Shown here in pieces: positions 7,931-18,410 of a stretch of DNA of 64,000 nt (its first letter is position 1; each line of letters starts with the position of its first letter). Both the position numbers and the translations under genes were made by a program. The notes beneath the pieces are model-generated. The model had not been told where the DNA came from. It ran no database searches and was given only the letters and a program-made list of their open reading frames with translations. This DNA comes from Acinetobacter haemolyticus (GTDB lineage: Bacteria; Pseudomonadota; Gammaproteobacteria; Pseudomonadales; Moraxellaceae), in NCBI RefSeq assembly GCF_900406815.1, contig NZ_OVCN01000004.1, forward strand, positions 124,001 to 188,000, in the 5' to 3' direction.

Positions 7931-9151
7931 TTAGGCGCGATTCAAATCTTTATCATGCATTCCTAATAGATACAATACACCATCTAAACCAACACTTGAG
8001 ATTGCTTGATTGGCATTTTGACGTACTAAAGGTTTGGCGCGAAATGCGACCCCTAATCCTGCTATCGACAGCATTGGCAAATCATTCGCACCATCGCCTA
8101 CTGCCATTGCCTGCTCTAGCGAGATCCCCATTCTTTCGGCCAATTGGCGTAACAATTCAGCTTTACGCGCACCATCAACAATCGCGCCATGAACCTCCCC
8201 TGTCACTACCCCATTTTCAACATCCAAGTAATTGGCATGTACTTCGTCGATTCCAAGTTTGTCTTGTAAATATTCAGCAAAATACTGAAACCCACCTGAT
8301 AAAATTGCAGTTCTATAACCCAGAGCTTTTAAGGTCGAAATCAAACGCTCTGCCCCTTCAGTCACGGTTAAACGTTCTGCGATTTTCGGTAAAACTGAAG
8401 CATCTAAACCTTTTAACAGTGCTACACGCGCACGGAAGCTTTGTTGAAAATCAAGTTCACCTTGCATCGCGCGTTCTGTGATTTCAGCAACTTGCTCTCC
8501 CACCCCTGCCTCTAATGCGAGCTCATCAATGACTTCTTGCTCGATCAAGGTTGAATCCATATCAAAACAGACTAAACGGCGGTTACGACGGTAGGCATTA
8601 TCTTCTTGTACAGCAACATCAATATTTAACTCACCTGACAAGCTTAAACACGCCGCTCTCATCGCTTGTGCATCTAGCATTTGCCCGCTTAAACCGAATT
8701 GCACACAGGCACGACGTGGGGATGGACTTTCCTCATCTAATCCCAAACGACCTGATAGACGTGTCACAGTCTCAATATTAAAGCCTTGACTCGACACAAT
8801 TCGGGTGACAGCTTGCAAGTGTTCTGCAGTCAATTCAGGTGCAAGCGCAGTCACGATATAACGTGTACGTCCACCCTCACTCACCCATTGATCATATTCT
8901 GCGTTGGAGATTGGTTTAAATCGCACAGTGAGACCAATATCATGTGCTAAAATCAAAATCTCTTTCATTGCCAATGCTGTTGCAGTCTCGTTATCTGATG
9001 CCACAACGATCCCAAGGGTCAGTTGATTATGGATAACAGCCTGACCAACATCGAGTATTTGCAAAGAATGTACGGAGAGTACCTGCATTAATCGAGTAAA
9101 CTGATTCGGTTGATCTGGTCCTAGAAAGGATATAAGAATGATTTCTCGCAT
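7931..9151 (-). CDS. serB: Phosphoserine phosphatase
   Basis: It performs the last step of serine synthesis, phosphoserine to serine. The 406-residue protein has two N-terminal ACT-like regulatory domains (about 1-170) and a C-terminal HAD domain with D-M-D-S-T (nucleophile Asp197, acid Asp199) and the late motif G-D-G-A-N-D-L-P-M-L that binds magnesium. Long two-ACT SerB proteins are typical of Pseudomonas-type bacteria. I chose the ATG at 9151 (M-R-E-I-I-L-I-S-F) over an upstream in-frame start at 9196, because the ACT fold begins there. It is divergent from the AhpA-like gene. Confidence 0.95.
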   Translation of the reverse strand: MREIILISFLGPDQPNQFTRLMQVLSVHSLQILDVGQAVIHNQLTLGIVVASDNETATALAMKEILILAHDIGLTVRFKPISNAEYDQWVSEGGRTRYIVTALAPELTAEHLQAVTRIVSSQGFNIETVTRLSGRLGLDEESPSPRRACVQFGLSGQMLDAQAMRAACLSLSGELNIDVAVQEDNAYRRNRRLVCFDMDSTLIEQEVIDELALEAGVGEQVAEITERAMQGELDFQQSFRARVALLKGLDASVLPKIAERLTVTEGAERLISTLKALGYRTAILSGGFQYFAEYLQDKLGIDEVHANYLDVENGVVTGEVHGAIVDGARKAELLRQLAERMGISLEQAMAVGDGANDLPMLSIAGLGVAFRAKPLVRQNANQAISSVGLDGVLYLLGMHDKDLNRA

Positions 9152-9237
9152 GAATTGACTCGTGTTTGAGCGACAACTATTTTGTGTAAGAATCATAACA
9201 TAACCGAACCTAAATCTATTTACCTTGGAAGTTTAAC

Positions 9238-10512
9238 TTGAATGCGCCTCGCCAAGGGCTATTTGCTAGCCTACTGATCGTAAGTTTTGCATTGCATACC
9301 TTTTTATTGGTGATTGCAACGACCCATCAACTCAATGAAAATCGCGCCAGCCAAGGACAGTTGATGACCAGTCAGTTGGTGACCGACAGTCTTGCTGAAT
9401 TAGAACCTGCCAATACGGTTTCATTGGCCTTGGTTGCCAATCGTTATGCAACCAATCCAAGTGTTGCCTCGATTCGGATTTTAGATGCAAATAAACAAGT
9501 ACTTGCAACCAGTGGTATGGCAAAAACACGTCAAGGCGAAGTGTTTGTACGTGATGCGCTGCAAAATGAAAAGAAAGTCGGAACCGTTGAAATTACGTTG
9601 ATTCAGCCCAGTATCGGTGAAATCTTACGGACGCAATGGTTAGCCATTTTTGCTTCTTTATTCCTTCACTTCCTGATTTGGTTAGCATATCGGGTGATCG
9701 CACGTCCAACCCGTAGTGAATATTTGACACGCATTAACCAAGAAAATCATTTGAAACATGAGATTCAACGCTTAACTCAAGCGCTTGCTTTAGAAAAGCA
9801 AAATACTGTTACTTTGGTTGCACAAGCACAACAACCGGCAAAAGCACAAAACAAATCTCGCGTTGAGAAAAAACCAAGTGAAGCTGCTCAACTCGAGGAT
9901 CACAGCTTGGCTTTAAACATCCAGTTTTATGATCCAAAACAGCTATTGAATAGCGTCAATCAATCTGTTTCTGTGCCATATTTTAAACTATGCCAATTGT
10001 TCCTCGATAAAAGTATTGATCTTTCAACCAAGCATTATCAAATTGATGCCTCACAGATTCATGTGGTACAAGAATTTTGTGCGGAGGGTGCAACCTTATC
10101 GACAACCTCCGAACAACCTGAAGCACTTGAATGTTTGATGATGGTCGGTGCCGTGTTCCAATTATTGTCAGATGTCTTATACAAACGTTATCGCGAAGAC
10201 AAACGTTTTGCGCTGCAAACACGTGGAGCTGTTGCGAGCGCTGTCGATGCGATGCAATTGGATGCTGTTGAGGCTGCAAAGCGTTTAACACAACATATCC
10301 ATGCCAAAGAAGCCGCCTTGCATTTGAACCATGAGCAACTCAAAACCATTCAAAATCATTATGAATTGGTGGCGATGCCAAATCCAAGTAATATCATGAC
10401 CCGTCATGCCTTTATGATTAATGGCATGAATGAAGAATGTGCAACCCTAGCGCAAACTTTACGGACTGAGATTCTGATGGGTAAAAAAGCCAAAGCGGCA
10501 ACCGGGTCTTAA
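9238..10512 (+). CDS. AhpA/YtjB-like inner-membrane protein next to serB
   Basis: This 424-residue protein has a transmembrane helix at about residues 8-27, a periplasmic region of about 100 residues, and a second helix at about 130-152. A long cytoplasmic part follows, with a predicted coiled coil (about 160-195) and a C-terminal domain without obvious catalytic motifs. The start is TTG, fixed by GGAAG (9227-9231) six bases upstream. Topology and position divergent from serB match the AhpA/YtjB proteins found beside serB in gammaproteobacteria; that assignment rests on context and topology. A terminator follows at 10550. Confidence 0.7.
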   Translation: MNAPRQGLFASLLIVSFALHTFLLVIATTHQLNENRASQGQLMTSQLVTDSLAELEPANTVSLALVANRYATNPSVASIRILDANKQVLATSGMAKTRQGEVFVRDALQNEKKVGTVEITLIQPSIGEILRTQWLAIFASLFLHFLIWLAYRVIARPTRSEYLTRINQENHLKHEIQRLTQALALEKQNTVTLVAQAQQPAKAQNKSRVEKKPSEAAQLEDHSLALNIQFYDPKQLLNSVNQSVSVPYFKLCQLFLDKSIDLSTKHYQIDASQIHVVQEFCAEGATLSTTSEQPEALECLMMVGAVFQLLSDVLYKRYREDKRFALQTRGAVASAVDAMQLDAVEAAKRLTQHIHAKEAALHLNHEQLKTIQNHYELVAMPNPSNIMTRHAFMINGMNEECATLAQTLRTEILMGKKAKAATGS

Positions 10513-10549
10513 TCCGTTAGGTATTTAATTGATTAAACCATACTCGTCG

Positions 10550-10582
10550 CCCATGCATCACAAGCTGCTGCATGGGTTTTTT
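10550..10582 (+). terminator. Terminator after the AhpA-like gene
   Basis: CCCATGCA (10550-10557) pairs with TGCATGGG (10569-10576), followed by six T. Confidence 0.85.
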
Positions 10583-10766
10583 ATGTGCTGCGATTAGGTA
10601 TGAACCTCTTGTATTTGCAGTCGCTGTGGAATATGAAATCCATTGCTCCCAAGGCTGTCGTTTGAATTGATAAAGAAGCACAGGCGAAATTTTTTAAAAT
10701 GCGTTAAACTATGCCAGATTTATCGAATACTAGTGCCTGAAAAGGCAACATCAAAGGTGAAAGCGA

Positions 10767-11888
10767 ATGCCGCTGAGTCGTGTTGAAGAGCTTGTCGCAG
10801 ATATTCGTGCAGGCAAAATGGTCATCCTGATGGATGATGAAGATCGTGAAAATGAAGGTGATTTAGTTATCGCTGCTACTCATGTACGTCCTGAAGATAT
10901 TAACTTCATGATTACTCATGCACGTGGTTTGGTCTGCCTAACCCTCAGCCGTGAACGCTGCAAACAACTCAATCTTCCTTTAATGGTTGATCAAAACGGT
11001 GCACAACACGCCACCAATTTCACGCTCTCTATTGAAGCAGCAGAAGGCATTAGCACGGGTATTTCTGCGGCTGAACGTGCGCATACTATTCATGCAGCGG
11101 TTGCAGCACATGCCAAACCAAGTGATATCGTCCAGCCTGGGCATATTTTCCCATTGATGGCACAACCAGGTGGTGTATTACATCGTGCAGGACATACCGA
11201 AGCAGGCTGTGATCTTGCGCGCCTTGCAGGTCTAGAACCAGCCTCTGTCATCTGTGAAATTATCAATGATGACGGTACCATGGCACGTCGTGCGGATTTG
11301 GAAATTTTCGCTGAAAAACATGGTTTAAAGATTGGAACCATTGCAGATCTTATTCATTATCGCATGACCAACGAACAAACCGTAGAACGTTTATCTCAAG
11401 AGACCATTGAGACAGAATACGGTACATTCGAATTATATAAATATCGCGAAATTGGTGACCCTGACATTCATTTGGCATTGGTCAAGGGTGAACCAAAAGA
11501 AGGCGTGACCACCGTGCGTGTACATGGCTTCAATCCTGTACGTGACTTGTTAAAACTCAAAAAAGCAGATGGTTCATCCGCATGGAATCTTGATCTTGCC
11601 ATGAAGACCATTGCAGCAAGTGAACGTGGCGTACTGGTTTGGATTGGTCAAGACCATTTAGAAGATGTGGGTCATGCGATCCATCATCTCAATCAACCAA
11701 AACCATTGAAATCAAATGCGGCTTTATCGCAGCAATATCAAACCATTGGTGTAGGTGCACAAATTTTACGTGATCTAGGTGTGGAAAAAATGAAACTGCT
11801 CAGCTCACCGCTGCGTTTCAATGCCTTATCAGGATTTAATTTAGAGGTAGTGGAATATATCACTGCCGATCAAATCACAGCAAAATAA
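10767..11888 (+). CDS. ribBA: 3,4-dihydroxy-2-butanone 4-phosphate synthase with degenerate RibA-like domain
   Basis: It converts ribulose 5-phosphate to the four-carbon precursor of riboflavin. The N-terminal RibB domain (about 1-200) has [10 protein letters not shown] and H-R-A-G-H-T-E-A. The C-terminal part (about 205-373) is laid out like GTP cyclohydrolase II but lacks the three zinc cysteines (the E. coli RibA segment C-x10-C-x-C is replaced by a cysteine-free stretch), so it is probably inactive for that reaction. AAGGTG precedes the ATG. It heads the ribH-nusB-thiL-pgpA run, with only 11 bases to ribH. No FMN riboswitch was seen upstream. Confidence 0.93.
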   Translation: MPLSRVEELVADIRAGKMVILMDDEDRENEGDLVIAATHVRPEDINFMITHARGLVCLTLSRERCKQLNLPLMVDQNGAQHATNFTLSIEAAEGISTGISAAERAHTIHAAVAAHAKPSDIVQPGHIFPLMAQPGGVLHRAGHTEAGCDLARLAGLEPASVICEIINDDGTMARRADLEIFAEKHGLKIGTIADLIHYRMTNEQTVERLSQETIETEYGTFELYKYREIGDPDIHLALVKGEPKEGVTTVRVHGFNPVRDLLKLKKADGSSAWNLDLAMKTIAASERGVLVWIGQDHLEDVGHAIHHLNQPKPLKSNAALSQQYQTIGVGAQILRDLGVEKMKLLSSPLRFNALSGFNLEVVEYITADQITAK

Positions 11889-11899
11889 TCGAGGTTGCT

Positions 11900-12370
11900 A
11901 TGGCAATTCGCCGAATTGAAGGTTTATTACATCTCGCAAGCGAAGGTCGTTATGCGATCTTAGTGGGTCGTTTCAACAGCTTCGTAGTTGAACATTTACT
12001 TGAAGGTGCAATCGACACCCTAAAACGTCATGGTGTTGCAGAAGATGCAATTACCGTGATTCATGCACCAGGCGCATGGGAACTTCCTATCGTTGCGAAA
12101 AAACTTGCTGCATCGAATAAATTTGATGCCATCATCGCTTTAGGCGCAGTGATTCGTGGTAGTACACCACATTTTGATTTTGTTGCAGGCGAATGTGCGA
12201 AAGGTTTGGGTGTGGTTGCACTTGAAAGCACAATGCCTGTCATCAATGGTGTCTTAACAACCGACAGTATTGAACAAGCAATCGAACGCTCTGGTACGAA
12301 AGCAGGAAACAAAGGTAGCGAAGCTGCATTGACTGCAATCGAAATGGTTAACTTATTAAAGGCAATTTAA
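11900..12370 (+). CDS. ribH: Lumazine synthase (6,7-dimethyl-8-ribityllumazine synthase)
   Basis: It condenses the RibB product with 5-amino-6-ribitylaminouracil to form lumazine, the penultimate riboflavin intermediate. The 156-residue length is normal. Visible are the substrate loops R-F-N-S-F-V, P-G-A-W-E-L-P and the catalytic histidine region G-S-T-P-H-F-D-F-V. It follows ribBA by 11 bases and precedes nusB by 3 bases, the widespread ribH-nusB arrangement. Family members assemble as pentamers or icosahedral capsids. Confidence 0.97.
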   Translation: MAIRRIEGLLHLASEGRYAILVGRFNSFVVEHLLEGAIDTLKRHGVAEDAITVIHAPGAWELPIVAKKLAASNKFDAIIALGAVIRGSTPHFDFVAGECAKGLGVVALESTMPVINGVLTTDSIEQAIERSGTKAGNKGSEAALTAIEMVNLLKAI

Positions 12371-12373
12371 AGC

Positions 12374-12823
12374 ATGTCGCAAACACTTCAGGCCGCTTAT
12401 GCAGCGAAACGCAAAGCACGTCGTTTTGCTGTACAAGGGATTTATGAATGGCAAATGAGTCAAAATCCTGTTCATGAAATTGAAGCACGTACCCGTGTAG
12501 AAAATGCCATGCACAAAGTTGACCTTAACTATTACCATGAATTGCTCACTCAAGTGGTTGCTCAACATGAAGCTTTAGATGAGTTACTCATTCCTGTACT
12601 TGACCGTGAGTTATCTGCACTGGATGGTGTAGAGCTTGCAACGTTACGACTAGGTGCATATGAATTAAGAGATCACCTCGAAGTTCCGTACCGAGTAGTA
12701 CTTGATGAAGCAATTGAGCTAGCAAAACACTTTGGTGGTGCAGACAGTCATAAATATATCAATGGTGTATTAGACCGTCTTTCATCAAAGCTTCGTGAAG
12801 CTGAAAAACAACAAGCAAAATAA
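12374..12823 (+). CDS. nusB: Transcription antitermination factor NusB
   Basis: With NusE (S10), NusB binds boxA RNA and supports antitermination in rRNA operons. The 149-residue protein has the basic N-terminal segment [11 protein letters not shown] (about 11-21) that contacts boxA, and the C-terminal signature [11 protein letters not shown] with Y-I-N-G-V-L-D. It is placed between ribH and thiL in one operon, with intergenic gaps of 3 and 14 bases. Confidence 0.96.
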   Translation: MSQTLQAAYAAKRKARRFAVQGIYEWQMSQNPVHEIEARTRVENAMHKVDLNYYHELLTQVVAQHEALDELLIPVLDRELSALDGVELATLRLGAYELRDHLEVPYRVVLDEAIELAKHFGGADSHKYINGVLDRLSSKLREAEKQQAK

Positions 12824-12837
12824 TAGGCTTGTGTACT

Positions 12838-13755
12838 ATGGCTGAGTTTTCAATTATTGACCAATACTTTAAACGCCCATCAAACGCTGATGTGAGTTTA
12901 GGAATTGGTGATGACTCAGCCATTGTTACCCCTCCTCCCGCACAACAACTGGTGATCTGTACAGACACATTAGTTGCTGGCCGACATTTCCCTTTAGATA
13001 CTTCTGCCCATGCAATTGGCTGGAAAAGTGTTGCAGTCAATTTATCCGACCTCGCAGCCATGGGTGCAAAACCCCATAGTATTTTACTGGCGTTGAGCCT
13101 ACCTGAAGTTGATCAGGATTGGTTAGCAGGTTTCAGTCAGGGATTGTTTGAATGCTGCGATCAGTTCGGTGTCTCTTTAATTGGTGGTGATACCACCCAA
13201 AGCACACAACTCACGATTAGTGTCACTGCGCTTGGTTGGATTGAACAAGGTCAAGCCGTTACACGGGCTGGTGCACAAGTGGGTGATTATATTTGTGTCA
13301 GTGGACAAGTGGGAGATGCTGCATTTGGATTACAGCATTTAGGGCATCCCTTACAGCAACGTTTAGACTATCCAACGCCGCGTTGTCTATTAGGGCAGCA
13401 ACTCAAGGGATTGGCATCAAGTATGATTGATGTTTCAGATGGGCTTGCGCAAGATTTGGGACATATTTTAAAAGCATCGAATAAAGGTGCCATATTACAG
13501 CTGGACCAACTTCCAATAGATGAATCACTAAAATCGCTTGAAATGCAAAAAACTTGGCATTATGCGCTGGCAGGCGGTGATGATTACGAATTATGCTTTA
13601 CAATATCACCGCAAAACTATGAAAAACTATTGCGACAATCTTTAGATGTTCCGCTTACAATAATCGGCGAAATTACCCAACAAACTGGATTGTTATTTAA
13701 GTACATGGGTGAAACTTACCCATTACATGTTCATGGATACCAACACTTTGCATAA
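12838..13755 (+). CDS. thiL: Thiamine-monophosphate kinase
   Basis: It phosphorylates thiamine monophosphate to the active cofactor thiamine diphosphate. The 305-residue protein shows the PurM/ThiL-type motifs G-D-D-S-A-I-V near residue 24, L-I-G-G-D-T-T, D-V-S-D-G-L-A and A-G-G-D-D-Y-E-L, which bind ATP and magnesium. I chose the ATG at 12838, spaced well from AGG at 12825; a TTG nine bases upstream is in frame but less likely. Its 3' end overlaps pgpA, implying coupling. Confidence 0.94.
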   Translation: MAEFSIIDQYFKRPSNADVSLGIGDDSAIVTPPPAQQLVICTDTLVAGRHFPLDTSAHAIGWKSVAVNLSDLAAMGAKPHSILLALSLPEVDQDWLAGFSQGLFECCDQFGVSLIGGDTTQSTQLTISVTALGWIEQGQAVTRAGAQVGDYICVSGQVGDAAFGLQHLGHPLQQRLDYPTPRCLLGQQLKGLASSMIDVSDGLAQDLGHILKASNKGAILQLDQLPIDESLKSLEMQKTWHYALAGGDDYELCFTISPQNYEKLLRQSLDVPLTIIGEITQQTGLLFKYMGETYPLHVHGYQHFA

Positions 13756-14254
13756 ACCACCCATACACTTTAATCAAATGACTTGGTTTGATCGTTTCAT
13801 CGTTTTCTGCGGTGTCGGTTTTGGTTCTGGTTTAGCGCCTAAAGCACCCGGTACTTTTGGTTCTGCATTTGCTTTACTTTTTATTCCAATTTGGCTGCAA
13901 CTGGGCTTCGGCGCAACTATTGTAGCTGTAATTCTTATGTCTTTGATTGGTATTTATATTTGTGGACATACCGCAAAAGTAATCAACGTGCACGATGACG
14001 GAAGAATTGTCTGGGATGAATTTGCGGGGCAATCTATCGCGCTTTTACCCTTGTTATATGTACAGCAAATGAATGGGTTATGGATCCTTGTTGGTTTTAT
14101 ATTATTCCGTATCTTTGATGTCTGGAAACCCTTTCCAATCAGTTGGGCCGATCAGAAAGTTTCTGGTGGTTTAGGGATCATGCTCGACGATATTATCGCT
14201 GGGCTATGGGCAGCACTTTGTATTTGGATGATTCATTTTTATTTTTTAACTTAA
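13733..14254 (+). CDS. pgpA: Phosphatidylglycerophosphatase A
   Basis: It dephosphorylates phosphatidylglycerophosphate to phosphatidylglycerol at the inner membrane. The sequence shows the PgpA hallmarks [10 protein letters not shown], the acidic metal-binding [12 protein letters not shown] and a late L-D-D-I-I-A-G, between hydrophobic segments. The start is uncertain: GTG 13709, ATG 13727, ATG 13733 and ATG 13778 are all in frame and none has a good ribosome binding site. It overlaps the end of thiL, so initiation is probably coupled. Confidence 0.9.
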   Translation: MDTNTLHKPPIHFNQMTWFDRFIVFCGVGFGSGLAPKAPGTFGSAFALLFIPIWLQLGFGATIVAVILMSLIGIYICGHTAKVINVHDDGRIVWDEFAGQSIALLPLLYVQQMNGLWILVGFILFRIFDVWKPFPISWADQKVSGGLGIMLDDIIAGLWAALCIWMIHFYFLT

Positions 14255-14276
14255 ACAATTGATACTAGAGTTAGGC

Positions 14277-15641
14277 ATGTCAACAACAGTTATTATTCTT
14301 GCTGCAGGGAAAGGAACGCGAATGCGTTCACAACGACCAAAAGTATTACAACCTCTCGCTGGTCGTCCCTTACTCGGCCATGTGATTCAAACTGCTAAAA
14401 AACTCAATGCACAAAATATTATTACCATTTATGGGCATGGCGGAGAGCTAGTTAAACAAAGTTTTGCTGAAGAACACATTGAATGGGTTGAACAAGCCGA
14501 ACAACTGGGCACAGGTCATGCGGTTCAGATGACACTGCCTGTATTACCACAAGAGGGTATTTCTTTAATTCTGTATGGTGACGTGCCTTTAGTTCGCCAA
14601 AGTACCCTTGAACAACTGCTTGAAGTATCAACTGAATCTGGGATTGGCATGATCACACTCGATGTGGACAATCCTACAGGCTATGGTCGTATTGTGCGCC
14701 AAGCTGGCAAGATTCAGGCGATCGTTGAACATAAAGATGCCAACGAAGAGCAACGCCAAATCCATGAAATCAATACAGGTATTTACTGTGTAAGTAACAC
14801 CAAATTACATGAATGGTTACCGAAACTTTCAAATAACAATGTGCAAGGTGAATATTACCTGACTGATATTGTGGCAATGGCAGTTGCTGACGGTCTAGAA
14901 ATCGCGTCTATTCAACCTGAATTAGAATTTGAAGTTGAAGGCGTCAATGACCGTTTACAATTGGCGACTTTAGAGCGCCAGTTCCAACTTCAACAAGCCA
15001 AAGAGTTGATGCAACAAGGCGTACATCTCATTGACCCAAATCGTTTTGATCTTCGCGGTAGTTTAACTTGCGGTCAGGACGTTCAAATTGATGTCAACGT
15101 GATCATTGAGGGGGATTGTGAGCTGGGTGATAACGTTCAAATCGGTGCGGGTTGTATTTTAAAAAATACCCGTATTGCTGCTGGCACCAAAGTTCAAGCC
15201 TATAGCATTTTTGAAAACGCTGTGGTGGGTGAAAATACCCAGATTGGTCCTTTTGCACGCTTACGTCCAGGTGCAAACCTAGCCAACGAAGTACATATTG
15301 GTAACTTTGTTGAAGTGAAGAATTCCAATATTGGTCAAGGCTCTAAAGCTAATCATTTTACTTATTTAGGTGATGCGGACATCGGTGCAGATTGTAATAT
15401 CGGTGCGGGTACCATTACCTGTAATTATGACGGTGCAAACAAGCACAGAACCATTATTGAAGATCATGTTTTTATTGGGACAAACAACTCATTGGTTGCA
15501 CCGATCAAAATTGGTCACGGTGCAACAACTGGTGCGGGCTCGACGCTGACTCGCGATGTGACTGAGCATAGTTTAGCTGTCGAACGATCTAAGCAGTTTG
15601 AAAAAGCAAATTATCAACGTCCCCAAAAGCTGAAAAAATAA
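14277..15641 (+). CDS. glmU: Bifunctional GlmU: GlcNAc-1-P uridyltransferase / GlcN-1-P acetyltransferase
   Basis: It acetylates glucosamine 1-phosphate and joins it to UTP, giving UDP-GlcNAc for peptidoglycan and lipopolysaccharide. The 454-residue protein has the N-terminal nucleotidyl motif [11 protein letters not shown] (about 9-19) and a C-terminal left-handed beta-helix of hexapeptide repeats, with N-Y-D-G-A-N-K at the acetyltransferase site. I use the ATG at 14277; an upstream TTG at 14259 is in frame. glmS follows 12 bases later, so consecutive steps of the pathway are co-transcribed. Confidence 0.97.
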   Translation: MSTTVIILAAGKGTRMRSQRPKVLQPLAGRPLLGHVIQTAKKLNAQNIITIYGHGGELVKQSFAEEHIEWVEQAEQLGTGHAVQMTLPVLPQEGISLILYGDVPLVRQSTLEQLLEVSTESGIGMITLDVDNPTGYGRIVRQAGKIQAIVEHKDANEEQRQIHEINTGIYCVSNTKLHEWLPKLSNNNVQGEYYLTDIVAMAVADGLEIASIQPELEFEVEGVNDRLQLATLERQFQLQQAKELMQQGVHLIDPNRFDLRGSLTCGQDVQIDVNVIIEGDCELGDNVQIGAGCILKNTRIAAGTKVQAYSIFENAVVGENTQIGPFARLRPGANLANEVHIGNFVEVKNSNIGQGSKANHFTYLGDADIGADCNIGAGTITCNYDGANKHRTIIEDHVFIGTNNSLVAPIKIGHGATTGAGSTLTRDVTEHSLAVERSKQFEKANYQRPQKLKK

Positions 15642-15653
15642 GAGGATAATTAT

Positions 15654-17492
15654 ATGTGTGGTATTGTTGGTGGCGTAGCAGAGCGTTGTGTAACCGATAT
15701 CCTGATTGAAGGACTCAAACGACTAGAATATCGCGGCTATGATTCCGCAGGTCTAGCATTATTAAATAATCAAAAAATCCTCCGTGAGCGTCGTGTTGGT
15801 AAAGTCGCAAATTTAGATGAAGCTGTTTCAGAACAAAAGCTAACAGGTCACATCGGGATTGCACATACCCGCTGGGCGACACACGGAAAACCAACCGAAA
15901 ATAATGCTCATCCTCATATCTCAGGCAATGTGGCTGTCGTTCACAATGGTATTATTGAGAACTATCAAGAACTCAAAGATGCATTACAAGCGCAAGGCTA
16001 TGTATTTACGTCACAAACAGATACTGAAGTGGTCGCACACCTTGTAAATGATGCGCTCAAGAACACAGATAGCTTACTTGAGGCAGTCCAACAAGTTGTT
16101 CCACAGCTTAAAGGTGCGTATGCACTTGGTATTATTCATACTGAACATCCAGATGAGTTGATTACTGTGCGTGAGGGTTCACCTCTAGTGATTGGTGTGG
16201 GTATCGGTGAAAACTTTATTAGCTCTGATCAATTGGCATTACTTCCTGTCACGAACCGCTTCGTATATTTAGAAGAAGGTGATATTGCTCGTTTAACCCG
16301 TACCAGCATTGAAGTATTTGTGAATGGTGAACGTGTTGAACGTCCAGTGAAAGAACTGGATGCAACGGTAAGCAATGCCTCAAAAGGTGAATATAAGCAT
16401 TTCATGCTTAAGGAAATCTATGAGCAACCTGAAGCAATTCAACAAACCATTTCCCAGGCGCTCAATGGCAATACGCTACGTAATGACTTCCTCAGCCATG
16501 CGGATGCTGATTTTAGTAAGATCCAGCAAGTACAAATCATTGCTTGTGGTACCAGTTATCACGCGGGCATGATTGCCAAATATTGGTTTGAACAATTAAT
16601 CGGAGTTTCTTGTCAAATCGAGATTGCAAGTGAGTTCCGCTATCGCAATCCTGTGATTGTGGCCAATACACTGTATATCTGTATTTCTCAATCAGGTGAA
16701 ACAGCGGATACCTTAGCTGCATTGCGTGAAGTTCAAAAACGTGCAAAAGCACAAGAGATTTACATTAGCACGATGACCATCTGTAACGTGGCAACCTCAT
16801 CCATGGTGCGTGAAACAGATCATCATCTACTGACTTTGGCAGGTCCCGAAATCGGAGTTGCGTCAACCAAAGCATTTACCACGCAGTTAGCGGCATTAAT
16901 GCTTTTGATTCTGAAGATCGGTCAAGTCAAACAACAAATTGCGGAAACTCAATTAACCGAGATTATCAGTGGATTGTGGCATTGCCCTAAAGTCATTTTA
17001 GATACTTTACAATGCGATACCGACATTCTACGTTTATCTACGCTATTCGTTGAGAAAAACCACTGTCTATTCTTGGGTCGTGGAACACATTTCCCAATCG
17101 CATTAGAGGGTGCCTTAAAACTTAAAGAAATTTCCTATATCCATGCGGAAGGCTATGCAGCTGGTGAATTAAAGCACGGCCCATTGGCATTGGTAGATAA
17201 CGAAATGCCAGTGGTCATTTTAGCGCCTCAAGATCAGATGTTGGATAAATTGAAATCTAATATGGAAGAAGTTCAAGCACGTGGTGGTGAACTGTTTGTA
17301 TTTGCAGATCAAAATAGTGGTGTGCAGGCAAAAGATCGCCAACATGTGGTTCATATTCCAACCGTTTGCGAATGGTTAGCACCAATTGTTTATAGTATTC
17401 CAGTGCAATTATTGTCTTATCATGTTGCGGTTTTACGTGGGACTGATGTTGATCAACCACGGAACCTTGCCAAGAGTGTAACTGTAGAATAA
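15654..17492 (+). CDS. glmS: Glutamine-fructose-6-phosphate aminotransferase
   Basis: It makes glucosamine 6-phosphate from fructose 6-phosphate and glutamine, committing carbon to amino sugars. The 612-residue protein has Cys2 as glutaminase nucleophile (M-C-G-I-V-G-G), the H-T-R-W-A-T-H-G loop, two SIS isomerase domains (about 290-430 and 460-600) and the C-terminal tail L-A-K-S-V-T-V-E. It is last in the glmU-glmS pair, directly before a strong terminator. No glmS ribozyme is visible in the 12-base gap, as expected outside Gram-positives. Confidence 0.98.
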   Translation: MCGIVGGVAERCVTDILIEGLKRLEYRGYDSAGLALLNNQKILRERRVGKVANLDEAVSEQKLTGHIGIAHTRWATHGKPTENNAHPHISGNVAVVHNGIIENYQELKDALQAQGYVFTSQTDTEVVAHLVNDALKNTDSLLEAVQQVVPQLKGAYALGIIHTEHPDELITVREGSPLVIGVGIGENFISSDQLALLPVTNRFVYLEEGDIARLTRTSIEVFVNGERVERPVKELDATVSNASKGEYKHFMLKEIYEQPEAIQQTISQALNGNTLRNDFLSHADADFSKIQQVQIIACGTSYHAGMIAKYWFEQLIGVSCQIEIASEFRYRNPVIVANTLYICISQSGETADTLAALREVQKRAKAQEIYISTMTICNVATSSMVRETDHHLLTLAGPEIGVASTKAFTTQLAALMLLILKIGQVKQQIAETQLTEIISGLWHCPKVILDTLQCDTDILRLSTLFVEKNHCLFLGRGTHFPIALEGALKLKEISYIHAEGYAAGELKHGPLALVDNEMPVVILAPQDQMLDKLKSNMEEVQARGGELFVFADQNSGVQAKDRQHVVHIPTVCEWLAPIVYSIPVQLLSYHVAVLRGTDVDQPRNLAKSVTVE

Positions 17493-17502
17493 TCAAATAA
17501 AT

Positions 17503-17527
17503 AAAAGGAGGTTAAATACCTCCTTTT
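17503..17527. terminator. Terminator after glmS
   Basis: The perfect 10-base arms AAAAGGAGGT and ACCTCCTTTT surround a 5-base loop and end in a T-rich stretch. It also works on the minus strand for the convergent membrane protein gene. Confidence 0.85.
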
Positions 17528-17550
17528 ATTTTATCAATACTGCCCAGCTT

Positions 17551-18189
17551 TTAAGCCACATAGCGTGTGGTTTTATGATTCAGTAAAATAATCGAATTTA
17601 AGATCACTACACCCAAAATTGAAATTAAAATTAAATGCCATTCTACAAAAAATAAAGACGTTAATAAGATAGCAACATCTATTCCCATTTGTACCTTTCC
17701 AGCAGGCAACTGAAAGCGCTCTTGCAAATACAGCACCAACAAATTAATTCCACCTAAACTAGAACGATGTCTAAATAGAATCAAAAAACTGACACCCATC
17801 AACACATTCGCAAAAACGGTTGCATAGAGCGGATGTACAGTCGAAAGCTGCACAAAGTGAGGAATAGTTTCAGTAAAACCTGCCAGTAAAGCGACTGCGA
17901 TAAAGGTCTTGACCACCAAAGCAAGTCCCATTTTTTTATAGGCAAAATAATAAAAAGGGATATTAATCAAGAAAAATAAAATACCGAACTGAACATCAGT
18001 AATGTAATGAATTAACAATGATAAACCCGCAGTTCCACCTGTCATGATTCCTGCTTGTTTTAACAAGATCATGGCAAAAGAAAGAATAAATGTGCCAATT
18101 AACATCGCAAGTGCATCTTCTATCTTGGAATGTTGCTCAACCACAGGCGTGACGGCACTTACCAAAGATATATTTTGCTCGGTATTCAT
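17551..18189 (-). CDS. YitT-family membrane protein
   Basis: This 212-residue protein has five or six hydrophobic segments and the family-like A-G-I-M-T-G-G-T-A-G-L-S loop near residue 45, resembling the YitT/DUF161 group of putative transporters. Function is not established. I chose the ATG at 18189, which gives a polar N-terminus; an in-frame ATG at 18252 would add a hydrophobic extension. Neither has a convincing ribosome binding site. It converges with glmS. Confidence 0.75.
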   Translation of the reverse strand: MNTEQNISLVSAVTPVVEQHSKIEDALAMLIGTFILSFAMILLKQAGIMTGGTAGLSLLIHYITDVQFGILFFLINIPFYYFAYKKMGLALVVKTFIAVALLAGFTETIPHFVQLSTVHPLYATVFANVLMGVSFLILFRHRSSLGGINLLVLYLQERFQLPAGKVQMGIDVAILLTSLFFVEWHLILISILGVVILNSIILLNHKTTRYVA

Positions 18190-18410
18190 ACAGGAAAAAC
18201 TCAATAGGAGAACAACACAGGGAGAGAAATCTTTCAAAGAAAGATGTGGCATATTTGATCATTTTTATTTAATTTGCGCAATTTATTCTTATATTTTTAT
18301 CATAAATGCAATTTATTTTCATAATAATAGATTAGGTATGTACTGCCCCATTTTAATGCAATGAGGTTTGTTCCACATATCAAGTATTTCTATTTCATTT
18401 TTTTATGCCC

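Noticed and set aside
10585..10766. Possible FMN riboswitch before ribBA
   Set aside because: The conserved blocks of the RFN element (AGGG, GAAATTCCC, CGG and AGCCCGCGA-like segments) are absent.
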